The position numbers were made by a program, and so were the translations under genes. Shown piece after piece: positions 42,620-50,218 of a stretch of DNA of 64,000 nucleotides. Every line of letters begins with the position of its first letter. Position 1 is the stretch's first letter. Location: positions 116,408 through 180,407 of the forward strand of contig NZ_LSLK01000065.1 of assembly GCF_002257705.1 (NCBI RefSeq). The letters run 5' to 3'. The notes beneath the pieces were generated by a model. The model saw nothing but the letters and a program-made list of their open reading frames with translations. It did no database searches and had not been told where the DNA came from. The DNA is from Sporomusa silvacetica DSM 10669 (GTDB lineage: Bacteria; Bacillota; Negativicutes; Sporomusales; Sporomusaceae).

Positions 42620-42912
42620 CCCATGATTTTTATCTGGGTGTCCAACAGCCAACGAAGCTGCTGATCGGTAATCGCACGGACGGCTTCAGCGCTTATTGGC
42701 CACTGGAACTTCCCACTCTCCAGCCGTTTATACAGCAAAACAAAGTTGTCACCTTCCCAGAAGAGTGCTTCCATCCGGTCACGCCGTCGGCCACAGAACA
42801 AAAACAGGCTGCTTTGGAACGGGTTTAGCTGAAAGGTACTTAACAATCATCATGAGCCCATCAATTGATTTGCGCATGTCCGTATAGCCGCAGGCATTGA
42901 ATGGTAGTTGAA
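42620..42912 (-). pseudogene. IS66 TnpB (Orf2) remnant, frameshifted
   Basis: On the minus strand FNACGYTDMRKSIDGLMMIV is followed, in another frame, by FQLNPFQSSLFLFCGRRRDRMEALFWEGDNFVLLYKRLESGKFQWP and AEAVRAITDQQLRWLL, the complete IS66 Orf2 pattern broken once near 42845. No TnpA or TnpC is adjacent. Remnant of an IS66-type element inserted behind the glycine-rich module. Confidence 0.8.
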
Positions 42913-42935
42913 GAGGTAATAGCATTAGTTTCAAA

Positions 42936-43109
42936 ATGGAGGTACTATATGCAAGCAGAACTTTATGGAAAATATCTTCTACCGGATCGAATTTAAATGA
43001 TCGCCTCGAGGATCAACTTACAGGTGATTTCTTTGGCTTGTTGCGATACCTTCCTGTCGATTGGGGATTAAAGCCGATTTTTTCATCAGTCTAATTCCCT
43101 TTATCTGAA
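42936..43109 (+). pseudogene. N-terminal gene fragment
   Basis: 57 codons with AATGGAGG context: MEVLYASRTLWKISSTGSNLNDRLEDQLTGDFFGLLRYLPVDWGLKPIF... then a premature stop. It reads like the start of a larger globular protein, but the continuation is missing. Family not recognised. Confidence 0.35.
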
Positions 43110-43159
43110 GGCTATCAACACTTACAGCAACGCATTCACCAATCAAATCCAGAAATGAT

Positions 43160-43333
43160 TAGAATCCGCGAAATTCGCGGGTTTTTACTTTGTGTGGTTT
43201 GGTAGGGTTCGGGTGGCTCCACCAGCTAAAAATACACAGAAAAAATATATATTGAAAAAATATGGAAGGAGTATAGGAGAATTTGCCGAAGAGAATAGTA
43301 GCGATTTAATAGTAGAATATTGACAATAAAGGA
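43160..43333 (+). repeat. Island repeat E, copy 2
   Basis: Second copy of the element at 28085-28256: CCGCGAA/TTCGCGG hairpin (compensated relative to copy 1), TTTTTACTTTGTGTGG, GGTTCGGGTGGCTCCACCA, and the conserved end GCCGAAGAGAATAGTAGCGATTT...AGTAGAATATTGACAATAAAGG. It ends three bases before the MITE-like element. Confidence 0.72.
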
Positions 43334-43335
43334 AC

Positions 43336-43500
43336 GTCAGAGTGTGCGAAAACTATTTTTCCCATTTTGTATTCCCCACTTTACTACAAGAAAAGTCATC
43401 TTTAAGACGTAATACAATCAAAAATGCTTACTAAAACAGAGACTATCCTCCACTTTTAACTAAGTTTTCTTAGAAGTGATGACTTTTCGCACAGCCTGAC
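43336..43500. mobile_element. MITE-like element, 165 bp
   Basis: Ends in 17-bp imperfect inverted repeats (GTCAGAGTGTGCGAAAA against TTTTCGCACAGCCTGAC, 15 of 17 complementary). No coding capacity. A single copy of the right end occurs outside the island at 48634-48650. Probably mobilised by an absent transposase. Confidence 0.65.
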
Positions 43501-43538
43501 ATCCCTGACTGTCCTCACTGGCTGTCCTCTATGTATGG

Positions 43539-43563
43539 TAAATCTACACAAAATGTCTATATA
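43539..43563 (+). promoter_or_regulatory. Palindromic operator, site 4 (before DUF4297-like gene)
   Basis: TAAATCTACA, five bases, TGTCTATATA; the right arm is identical to that of site 2. A -10-like TAATAT follows 12 bases after the TGTC half-site. Weakest left arm of the four. Confidence 0.6.
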
Positions 43564-43606
43564 GATATATAATATGACTAATTGATTAAAATAAGGAGGG
43601 ATCGGA

Positions 43607-44656
43607 TTGGCTAAAATAAATAAGACTTCTGGAAGTATGGCCTATAATAGGCTGGATATGCAAGTTAGCCAATCTCTCCTTTTTGCAATTGAACTTTATG
43701 ATTCTTTGGATTACCTAATTGTTCTTGATTATTATGATGATATAACTGTTTTTGAAGGAGAAGATGAGGATTCTGTTGTCCGTTACTATCAAATGAAGAC
43801 TTCAGATAAAACAATTACTATGCATACCGTATTAGAGCAAGAATGGTTGCCTAAATTGTATGAACATCTTGATAATCCCAAGAACATCATTCGCGAACTT
43901 GGATTGATTTCAAATCAAAGTATAACGGATCAAATTAAAACAACAGAAAAAAAAGCATCAAATAAGAAAATTTTTTCTTCGGATATGACGAATTTTGATA
44001 CTATTCATGATGATACAAAAAATAAAATTTGCCAAGATATTGCGAAGAGAAAGCAGATTAGTCTAGATGAGGTTGATCTAAGTAAGTTTATATATTTGAA
44101 GACGGAATTGACGATTAATAGCCATAAAGATTTAGCAGAGAAGAAATTAATAGACTTTTTAAGTGATCCATATCCCAAGATGTCTATTTCTATTGCAAAG
44201 ACTATTTATGCAACTTTGGTTCAATTGTTGAGTTGTAAACAAGCTTTTGAACTTGGGGAAAATTCGTCATTTGATGCTGTTAAAGCACATAAAAGTTTTT
44301 CAAAAAAACTAGTTAATAAGATAATTGATGTAGCTAGTATCATTGAACTTCCTGCATTTCAAGATGTTTTGGATAAAGGCAGGATCCCTGGTGAATACAA
44401 AGACAAGGCTGCTTCTGCATATATAACCATTCTTGCAGATAGTAATCGAAATGATGAATTGTTTAATAGGACTTTTGATGCACTACGAAAAATAATTCAA
44501 ATTGTTAATCCTATAATAGGAGAACCTTTATGGGATTATGCTGGTAGATGTTTTGAAGAATATGCTAAAGATAATCAGCGGAATATACATGTACTAACGG
44601 CTGATTTATATATAAATGTTTTAGTCTTATGTATATTAGTAAGGGGGGATGATTAG
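43607..44656 (+). CDS. DUF4297/Cap4-like nuclease, effector of an SMC-ATPase defence module
   Basis: 349 residues. The N-terminal domain (AYNRLDMQVSQSLLFAIELYDSLDYLIVLDYYDDITVFEGE...VVRYYQMKTS) has the D...E...QxK layout of the Cap4/DUF4297 restriction-like nucleases, which cut double-stranded DNA in defence systems. The C-terminal part is helical, as in partner-binding domains of ABC-three-component or Lamassu-type effectors. TTG start preceded by AAGGAGGG. It overlaps the ATPase gene by eight bases. Expected role: degrade DNA on signal from the ATPase. Confidence 0.72.
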   Translation: MAKINKTSGSMAYNRLDMQVSQSLLFAIELYDSLDYLIVLDYYDDITVFEGEDEDSVVRYYQMKTSDKTITMHTVLEQEWLPKLYEHLDNPKNIIRELGLISNQSITDQIKTTEKKASNKKIFSSDMTNFDTIHDDTKNKICQDIAKRKQISLDEVDLSKFIYLKTELTINSHKDLAEKKLIDFLSDPYPKMSISIAKTIYATLVQLLSCKQAFELGENSSFDAVKAHKSFSKKLVNKIIDVASIIELPAFQDVLDKGRIPGEYKDKAASAYITILADSNRNDELFNRTFDALRKIIQIVNPIIGEPLWDYAGRCFEEYAKDNQRNIHVLTADLYINVLVLCILVRGDD

Positions 44657-46367
44657 TTTGAAAAAAATATTTTTTGACTATATCCTCATTGCTGATATGC
44701 AAGAAGAAAAAGCTGTTAAGAAAACTTTTGTGCAAGGTATTAACATTGTAACAAGTAAAGAAAATCACGTTGGTAAGTCTTCATTATTAAAATCTCTCTA
44801 CTATACATTGGGAACTGAAGTTCACTTTGATGATACATGGGGGAAGAGTTCTAAGTTATTTATAGTCGGCCTTTTAATTGATAATGTTAGAATTTATATT
44901 GCGCGGTATAACGACAAATATTCAATATTAGACCAAGAATTAAAAATAATAACTATTACTGATAAAGTCGGTGGAGAACTATCAAAAACATTGGCTGATA
45001 TTTTTGGATTTGAGATATATCTTCCAGAAAAAGAAGATGGGAAAAGTGTTTTAGCGCCACCAGTATTTACATTTTTGCCATATTATATTGATCAAGATAG
45101 AGGGTGGGGAAATGAACCGTTTGCAAGCTTTCTACGTTTAGATCAGTTTAGAAAAGATAAGCGGTTGGATAGTCTATATTACCATTTTGGTGTATATAAT
45201 AAGGCAACTATTGAAAAACGTTCGACTATTGATGCTAATAAAGAAACTATAAAAACAATAATGACAAAATACGAAGAACAAAAAAACACTTTAGCTATTT
45301 TAGAAACACAGTCAGGATATGTTTATCCAACAGATTCTGTTGTTGAATTAGAAAATGCTTTGGCAGCATCAAAAGATTCATTAGAAGTTCGTATAAAAAC
45401 TATTTCTAAGCTTAGAGATAAAATACATAAGTTGGAATCAGAACGACTTCAATATGTTGACCAGCTAGATGTTATCACCAAGTACAATAAAATTAAAGAA
45501 AAGAACTTACAAAATGAATCCGTAGCAAATGAAAAATTTGTTCTTAGCCATGAATGTCCGCAATGTGGATGTATCTTTGAGGATGAAATATATAAGATTG
45601 TTAGACAACAATATAGTATTAAAAATGAAGAATTTGTTATTAATCAGATAACTTATTTGATTAATGAAATTGATCAAAAACTAGAAAGTGTAAAAAACGA
45701 GTATTTGCAGGAGTCTAGTGCCTTAAAAGAAGAGGAAGATAAAGTAAGTACGCAAGAGATTTCTTTTAATGATTATATAAAATCCAGAGGATTACGAGAT
45801 ACGTTGTCATCTGTTCATTCTCGAATTGGGCAGCTAATGGTTGAAAAAGATGATCTCGAAAAACAGAATAAGGCTATAGAAAAAGAGTTACGAAAAAATC
45901 CAGGTAAGAAAGACGTAGAAAATAATTATAAAGACTTTGTAAAAGAGTCTTTGATTGATTTAAAAGCTTGGGATGAAAGATATGATTCAAAAATTAAAAT
46001 CACTAAGCCTTTAGGGGGTCAGGGGACTCTTTCTAGCAAAATTATTCTTGCTGATTATATTGCTGTTTTTAAAACTTTAGATAAGTTGGAAGTTCAAACT
46101 CCTAGATTTTCTTTTGTAATTGATTCGCCCCGGACAAAAGAACCAAGTAAAACGAGTAGTAAAGATATACTTAGTCTGATTATAGGATTGAGTACTGTTC
46201 CTCAAATTATTTTAGCTACTATGGACTTTGATGATTTCAAAGATGATTTTAAAGGCACTTCTTTTCATACTATTGAATTAACTGATAAAAAAGCCTTACT
46301 AAATTCCAATGCGTATAGTGAGAATCAAAAAATGATTGGTTTATTTAAAAGTCTTTTGGTTAAATAA
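44649..46367 (+). CDS. SMC/Rad50-like ATPase with zinc hook
   Basis: 572 residues. Walker A in KENHVGKSSLLKSLYYTLG (near residue 38), long coiled coils on both sides of CPQCGCIFED (a Rad50-type CxxC hook with further cysteine), a coil rich in charged heptads, and Walker B-like FSFVIDSPRTKEPSKTSSKD in the C-terminal ATPase half. Such proteins sense DNA ends or structures. Coupled by overlap to the DUF4297-like gene. The pair is like a two-gene Lamassu or an ABC-three-component system without the third subunit. Intact; hairpin terminator at 46405-46440 follows. Confidence 0.85.
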   Translation: MISLKKIFFDYILIADMQEEKAVKKTFVQGINIVTSKENHVGKSSLLKSLYYTLGTEVHFDDTWGKSSKLFIVGLLIDNVRIYIARYNDKYSILDQELKIITITDKVGGELSKTLADIFGFEIYLPEKEDGKSVLAPPVFTFLPYYIDQDRGWGNEPFASFLRLDQFRKDKRLDSLYYHFGVYNKATIEKRSTIDANKETIKTIMTKYEEQKNTLAILETQSGYVYPTDSVVELENALAASKDSLEVRIKTISKLRDKIHKLESERLQYVDQLDVITKYNKIKEKNLQNESVANEKFVLSHECPQCGCIFEDEIYKIVRQQYSIKNEEFVINQITYLINEIDQKLESVKNEYLQESSALKEEEDKVSTQEISFNDYIKSRGLRDTLSSVHSRIGQLMVEKDDLEKQNKAIEKELRKNPGKKDVENNYKDFVKESLIDLKAWDERYDSKIKITKPLGGQGTLSSKIILADYIAVFKTLDKLEVQTPRFSFVIDSPRTKEPSKTSSKDILSLIIGLSTVPQIILATMDFDDFKDDFKGTSFHTIELTDKKALLNSNAYSENQKMIGLFKSLLVK

Positions 46368-46404
46368 AGGGATATGTAATGTTAGTATTAGCTGTAATAA
46401 AAAG

Positions 46405-46437
46405 CATCTAGATTTTTTAGGCGGTCTAGATGTTTTT
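46405..46437 (+). terminator. Terminator behind SMC-like ATPase
   Basis: CATCTAGA (46405-46412) pairs with TCTAGATG (46425-46432), followed by TTTTT. It separates the ATPase operon from the PIN-like gene. Confidence 0.82.
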
Positions 46438-46461
46438 ATTTAATATAAGTAGACGATATTA

Positions 46462-47441
46462 ATGCCAAGGATAATATATTTGGATCAAAATAAGTGGATT
46501 GATCTTGCACGCGCATTTTTAGGAAAGACAGATGATAAAGAACTTATAGATATTAGTGTTCTAATAAAAGAAAAAATTAAAAATAATGAATGGGCATTTC
46601 CATTATCGATAGTGCATCATATCGAAACAATGGCTAGGATTGATGAAAGATCGAGAATAGAATTAGCTAAAGTTATGGGAGAAATATCGTGTAATTATGC
46701 TATTCTGTCATACTTATATATAGATAAGATGGAATTTCAGAATTCGTTGCGTAAAGTACATGGTTTTGATTTAGTTGATTTTTCCAATCAAATTGTTACG
46801 CAAGATTTTGTTCGTGCGGCTGGCTTAGATGGACATAATGCTACTATTGAAGGGATTAAGGATGAAGACTTACGAAAAAAGTTTGAAATTAAATTGAAAG
46901 AAGAAATGCGTACTAGAAACTTGTTTTATGAACTTATGCAAGAACCTCCCGACACAGAAGAAATAACAGAATGGGAGAATGATAATGAATTTTATAAGCA
47001 AACCCTTGAGACTATACGGCAGGGAATTTATCAAAATAAAAAAGAGTATAGGTATATAGTGCGTATATAATACGAATGTACTTAGAAAGTTTCAAGCAGG
47101 ATTTAACTTTGTATGCTGAAGGGTGTAAACAGCTAGGCATTTCTATGGAAAATATGATTCCCAAGGATACGTTTAAAGATAAAAAATCTACCTTGGCTTT
47201 TTTGGAAGCAGCACCTTCTTTTTGTGTACGAATGCGATTAATTTATGATATTTGTAATGATGCGAATAGAGATATTCATAAAAATGATTTTAAAGATATA
47301 GCTTTTTTAGCTACGGCCGTACCCTATTGTGATGTAGTAATTACTGAAAAACTATGGGCACATTTATTAAAAAAGAATAAGCTAGATGTAAAATATAATA
47401 CTACTGTGACGAATAGTTTATCGGACTTAAAAAATCTATAG
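46462..47441 (+). pseudogene. PIN-like nuclease gene split by one frameshift
   Basis: First frame (46462-47070) begins MPRIIYLDQNKWIDLARA, the Asp of a PIN-type active site; second frame (open from 47052, ATG at 47076) ends HKNDFKDIAFLATAVPYCDVVITEKLWAHLL, the typical C-terminal acidic pair and beta strand of the same fold. The two overlap by about 19 bases and together give ~325 residues. So one indel near 47041-47070 divides the protein. Translation of the second frame alone would lack the first catalytic Asp. Possible toxin or RNase. Confidence 0.7.
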
Positions 47442-47866
47442 AAATATTGTCCCTGATATTGTCCCTTAACAATAAAAAACGCTGATTATTGTTTATTCAT
47501 AGAATCAAATAATCAAGGGGCTAAATGTAGTAAAATCAATGCCCTACGAACACCGCATAACTTGCACCAAAAGCCTTTTCCAGACTCTTAATCAGTAGGT
47601 TTGGGGTTTTTAAATGCAACGCTGTAGCTCAGCGAATGTTTTTGGCAATTTGATCCAGGAATGCGTGAAGAAAACAATAGTCAAACTAGCTATTAATCGG
47701 GTTGCGGCACTGCGTTTCAAGTGATTTTCATGGGAAGAAAAATGGGAATAAAGAGTTGGTTTTAGTTGACTTATTTGATCGAGCTTGGTTGATGGAGTTG
47801 ACGAAAAGCTTTGAATTTGCTGGATTTGAATGGGTTTGGCATTGCGTGGATTATCACCTGAACGGA
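47442..47866. other. Right edge of the island, no gene
   Basis: No convincing coding sequence. Near 47583-47600 there is an 18-base match to the anticodon-arm pattern of tRNA-Lys, too short to call. The region ends at the selC repeat. Confidence 0.4.
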
Positions 47867-47931
47867 CTTCAAAACTGTTCGTTGGGCGTTAACCCGTCCA
47901 TGGTGGGTTCGATTCCTACACGCTCCCGCCA
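47867..47931 (+). repeat. attR: 65-bp copy of the selC 3' part
   Basis: Identical to 7471-7535 except C at 47893. The sequence before it has no tRNA 5' half, so this is not a working tRNA gene but the right border of the island. Excision would fuse the two copies and restore the original locus. Confidence 0.95.
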
Positions 47932-47943
47932 GAGAGAATATAA

Positions 47944-47974
47944 GGTTTCTGAGGTTTTTCCTCAGGAGCCTTTT
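47944..47974 (+). terminator. Original selC terminator beyond attR
   Basis: GGTTTCTGAGG (47944-47954) pairs with CCTCAGGAGCC (47960-47970), five-base T loop, then TTTT. Its distance from the repeat (13 bp after CCA) is what is expected for the terminator of selC before integration. Confidence 0.75.
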
Positions 47975-48078
47975 GGTCGTCTTAGGCAGGAAAAAGAATT
48001 TATGAGGCCGAATTATTGTCCTCGTTACCGGTGTTTAAACCCCGTGTCTCACTCTTAAAGTGTGGAAGATGATTTAGT

Positions 48079-48545
48079 ATGTTGTCACCAGATGAATTGA
48101 TAGATGCTTTTGCAAAAGTCGAAGAAGAAAACTGGTTGCTCAGGGCATTTTTAAAAGTCCAAGAACAGATGCAGTAGATAAGATCGTTAATAGGCTGCAT
48201 CGGGAGTTATTTGCTGGTTTTAATTGCGTAGCCTGCTCAAACTGTTGCAAAACAATTATTCCGGTAATTGAAAAAGAAATTCGCGTGATTTCATCAAAGC
48301 TTGGCTTAAACCCCGAGGATTACAAGAAAAAGTTTCTTGTTTCAACAGAGGAAGGCTTTATGATAAATAAAAATCCTTGCCCGCATTTAGGGATAAATGG
48401 ATGTTCAATCTATGAATATAGACCCGAAAATTGTCGCGAATATCCCTTTACTGAAAAGAAGAAAATAAGGGGAAGACTTATCAACCTTGTTGCAAATTGT
48501 TCAGTACAGCCTACTGGACGCTCTGTTCGCAATAGGGAAAGATGA
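48079..48545 (+). pseudogene. YkgJ-like Cys-cluster protein, frameshifted
   Basis: Begins MLSPDELIDAFAKVEEENWLLRAFLK in one frame; from about 48135 another frame continues DAVDKIVNRLHRELFAGFNCVACSNCCKTIIPVIEKEIRVISSKLGLN... through NPCPHLGINGCSIYEYRPENCREYPF, the complete YkgJ/UPF0153 pattern (CVACSNCC plus C-x8-C). One indel near 48150 splits it, and its C-terminus is also altered after LVANCSV. It is chromosomal DNA directly outside the island. Confidence 0.7.
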
Positions 48546-48633
48546 AACAGCAATAAACTGGATCTTTTATTATATCATAGAAGCCTTGATATTCGGGACT
48601 TATATGATATTTCATGGATTTTTCTTAGAGGTG

Positions 48634-48650
48634 TTTTCGCACAGTCTGAC
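48634..48650 (-). repeat. Solitary MITE-type terminal repeat
   Basis: TTTTCGCACAGTCTGAC agrees with the right end of the MITE at 43336-43500 at 16 of 17 bases. No partner end is visible nearby, so it may mark an old excision or deletion. Confidence 0.5.
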
Positions 48651-48786
48651 GGTGGAAGTGTCCTGGGAGATATTACGACAAATGTCTAGGGTGACTGAGG
48701 TAAGTAAAGGGAGCATTGAAAGAATATAATCATTCACTAGTTAGGGTAAGACACAACCACCGTCCCCAAGTCTCTTCCAAGTCTCT

Positions 48787-48882
48787 TCAGATGCAGGCTT
48801 TCTTACATCGCAAAAAATCGGCAAAGAACGAATTTATCTTAATAAACGCTTGTTTGAGGTTGTGCAGGAAGCGGGATCCTAA
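48787..48882 (+). pseudogene. C-terminal remnant resembling a Fic-family protein
   Basis: An open frame without start reads SDAGFLTSQKIGKERIYLNKRLFEVVQEAGS-stop. The string IGKERIYLNKRLF is like the winged-helix end of many Fic/DUF4172 proteins, which carry ...GKEKIYINKKLF. Only this end remains. Confidence 0.4.
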
Positions 48883-49047
48883 CGCTATTTTCTGGTTAAT
48901 TTTAACTTCGATCTATAATCGGCGAAAAAATATTGTCGGGTCAGTACTATGAACGAAGATCAGCAACATTCTTTTGATGCTCAAATCAGGCATTATTGGA
49001 GAGTATGGAAAAAATTAATTACAAGCCCCTTTTTTACTGCTAAACTA

Positions 49048-49071
49048 TAACAAGTATGTTACAACTTGTTA
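49048..49071 (+). promoter_or_regulatory. Operator-like inverted repeat upstream of lysR
   Basis: TAACAAGT and ACTTGTTA are perfect inverted arms with eight bases between, about 30 bp before the LysR start. LysR proteins usually bind such dyads (T-N11-A class) and repress their own gene. Confidence 0.6.
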
Positions 49072-49100
49072 TTCTATTCTTTCAGTCTGGGGGGAATTTT

Positions 49101-49982
49101 ATGGATATACGTCTGATGAAAGAGTTTATCTGCTTAGCGGAACAATTGAATTTCAGTAAGGCGGCAAGTAGATTGTATGTCTCGCAATCTGTTCTTAGCA
49201 GGCATATCGCGAATCTGGAAAAAAATTTGGGAGTGCAGCTGTTTATTCGGGATACCCAATCGGTGCAGCTTACAGCTTCGGGCGAATTTGTGCGGGATGA
49301 ATTTGCCGCTGTTGTTGCTAAGTATGATGAGGCCATAAGAAAAATTAATCAGATGTTGTCCGGTATTGTGGGAGAGTTGAGGGTAGGTTTTCTTGAGAGA
49401 GCAGTAAAAAAAATTTTACCGGACTTAATCACCCAATTTCGTTCAATGTATCCCAATATTTCTTTACAGCTGAATCAATATAATATGGGGCCCTTGGCGC
49501 AGGCATTAAAACGCGAAGAAATAGATATCGCGTTTTCATTGTTATTTGACCAAACAGAAAAAGGATATAATTCGAAAACATTGTACAGGGATTCTCTAGC
49601 TATAGTTTTGCCTAAGAATCATCTTTTTGCCGGCAAAAAGGTAATTTCACTTGCGGATTTAGCACACGAACCCTTTATTTTTGCAGGAAAAGACGAATCT
49701 CCCGGAATGTTCAAGCGTGTAATTGAATTATGTAGGGCAAATGGATTTTCACCAAATATCATTAAACAGTATTCTTTTCCGGAAAATGCATTGCTAATGG
49801 TGAAAACAGGGCTAGGTATTGCTATACTGTCCCGCCATATGGAATCACCGGATTCGGATCTATGGTTTGGGAGCATAGAAGGGGATAATACGAAATTTGA
49901 CGTTGTTATTACTTGGAGAACAGCAAATACAAATCCTGCTCTCCAACTTTTCTTAAAACTACTTGATTCTATTACATTCTGA
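49101..49982 (+). CDS. LysR-family transcriptional regulator
   Basis: 293 residues. N-terminal winged helix MDIRLMKEFICLAEQLNFSKAASRLYVSQSVLSRHIANLEKNLGVQLFIRD is canonical; the C-terminal effector domain follows (PNISLQLNQYN..., GLGIAILSRHM). The start at 49101 has GGGGGGAA upstream; a longer frame from 49056 runs through the dyad. It lies 240 bp before, and in the same direction as, the molybdoenzyme operon, and probably activates it in response to a small organic compound. The effector is unknown. Confidence 0.93.
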   Translation: MDIRLMKEFICLAEQLNFSKAASRLYVSQSVLSRHIANLEKNLGVQLFIRDTQSVQLTASGEFVRDEFAAVVAKYDEAIRKINQMLSGIVGELRVGFLERAVKKILPDLITQFRSMYPNISLQLNQYNMGPLAQALKREEIDIAFSLLFDQTEKGYNSKTLYRDSLAIVLPKNHLFAGKKVISLADLAHEPFIFAGKDESPGMFKRVIELCRANGFSPNIIKQYSFPENALLMVKTGLGIAILSRHMESPDSDLWFGSIEGDNTKFDVVITWRTANTNPALQLFLKLLDSITF

Positions 49983-49986
49983 TAAT

Positions 49987-50033
49987 AATCCACCTGACAG
50001 CAATTATAAATTGCTATCAGGTGGATTATATTT
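49987..50033 (+). terminator. Terminator of lysR
   Basis: A nearly perfect stem (AATCCACCTGA-x-AGCAATT with AATTGCT-x-TCAGGTGGATT, 49987-50027) is followed by a T-rich tail. It makes separate transcripts for the regulator and the operon behind it. Confidence 0.85.
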
Positions 50034-50218
50034 TAGTTGTGCAAGTGAATAGAACGACGCTGTCTTGGAGATGGTTCCATTTTCGTTATGCAATTTCGGA
50101 ATAATGAGACTCAAAAATCACAATTCACAGACTTCGAAAAACTAGATAATATAAGGATAGATAATGGTTAACTTTTGAACTTTAAGGCTTACAAATACTT
50201 ATTGGAGGTGTAAATAAA

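Larger units (their letters stand above)
7471..47931. mobile_element. selC genomic (defence) island, about 40.5 kb
   Basis: Bounded by 65-bp direct repeats derived from tRNA-Sec; the integrase gene points at the intact tRNA. Contents are typical of an accessory island: a broken replication module, type I restriction-modification, SIR2-HerA, a DUF4297/SMC-like pair, several unknown operons, IS remnants and many pseudogenes. Outside the right repeat the sequence continues with a hairpin terminator (47944-47974) that was probably the original selC terminator. I see no conjugation or capsid genes, so it is probably not self-transferable now. Confidence 0.92.
48546..49047. other. Decayed 0.5-kb region
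   Basis: Contains a lone transposon end (48634-48650), a GGGGACGGTGGT-type string on the minus strand near 48755, and a gene end at 48787-48882. No intact gene. Confidence 0.5.

Noticed and set aside
47583..47602. Possible tRNA-Lys fragment (GACTCTTAATCAGTAGGT)
   Set aside because: Only about 18 bases resemble an anticodon arm; no T-arm or acceptor follows. Too short to distinguish from chance.
47867..47931. A second tRNA-Sec gene
   Set aside because: Only the 3' part is present; the acceptor 5' strand and D-arm are missing, so it is the attR repeat.
47702..48058. Plus-strand frame of 118 codons running through attR
   Set aside because: It reads through the tRNA-derived repeat and a terminator hairpin, so it is not a real gene.
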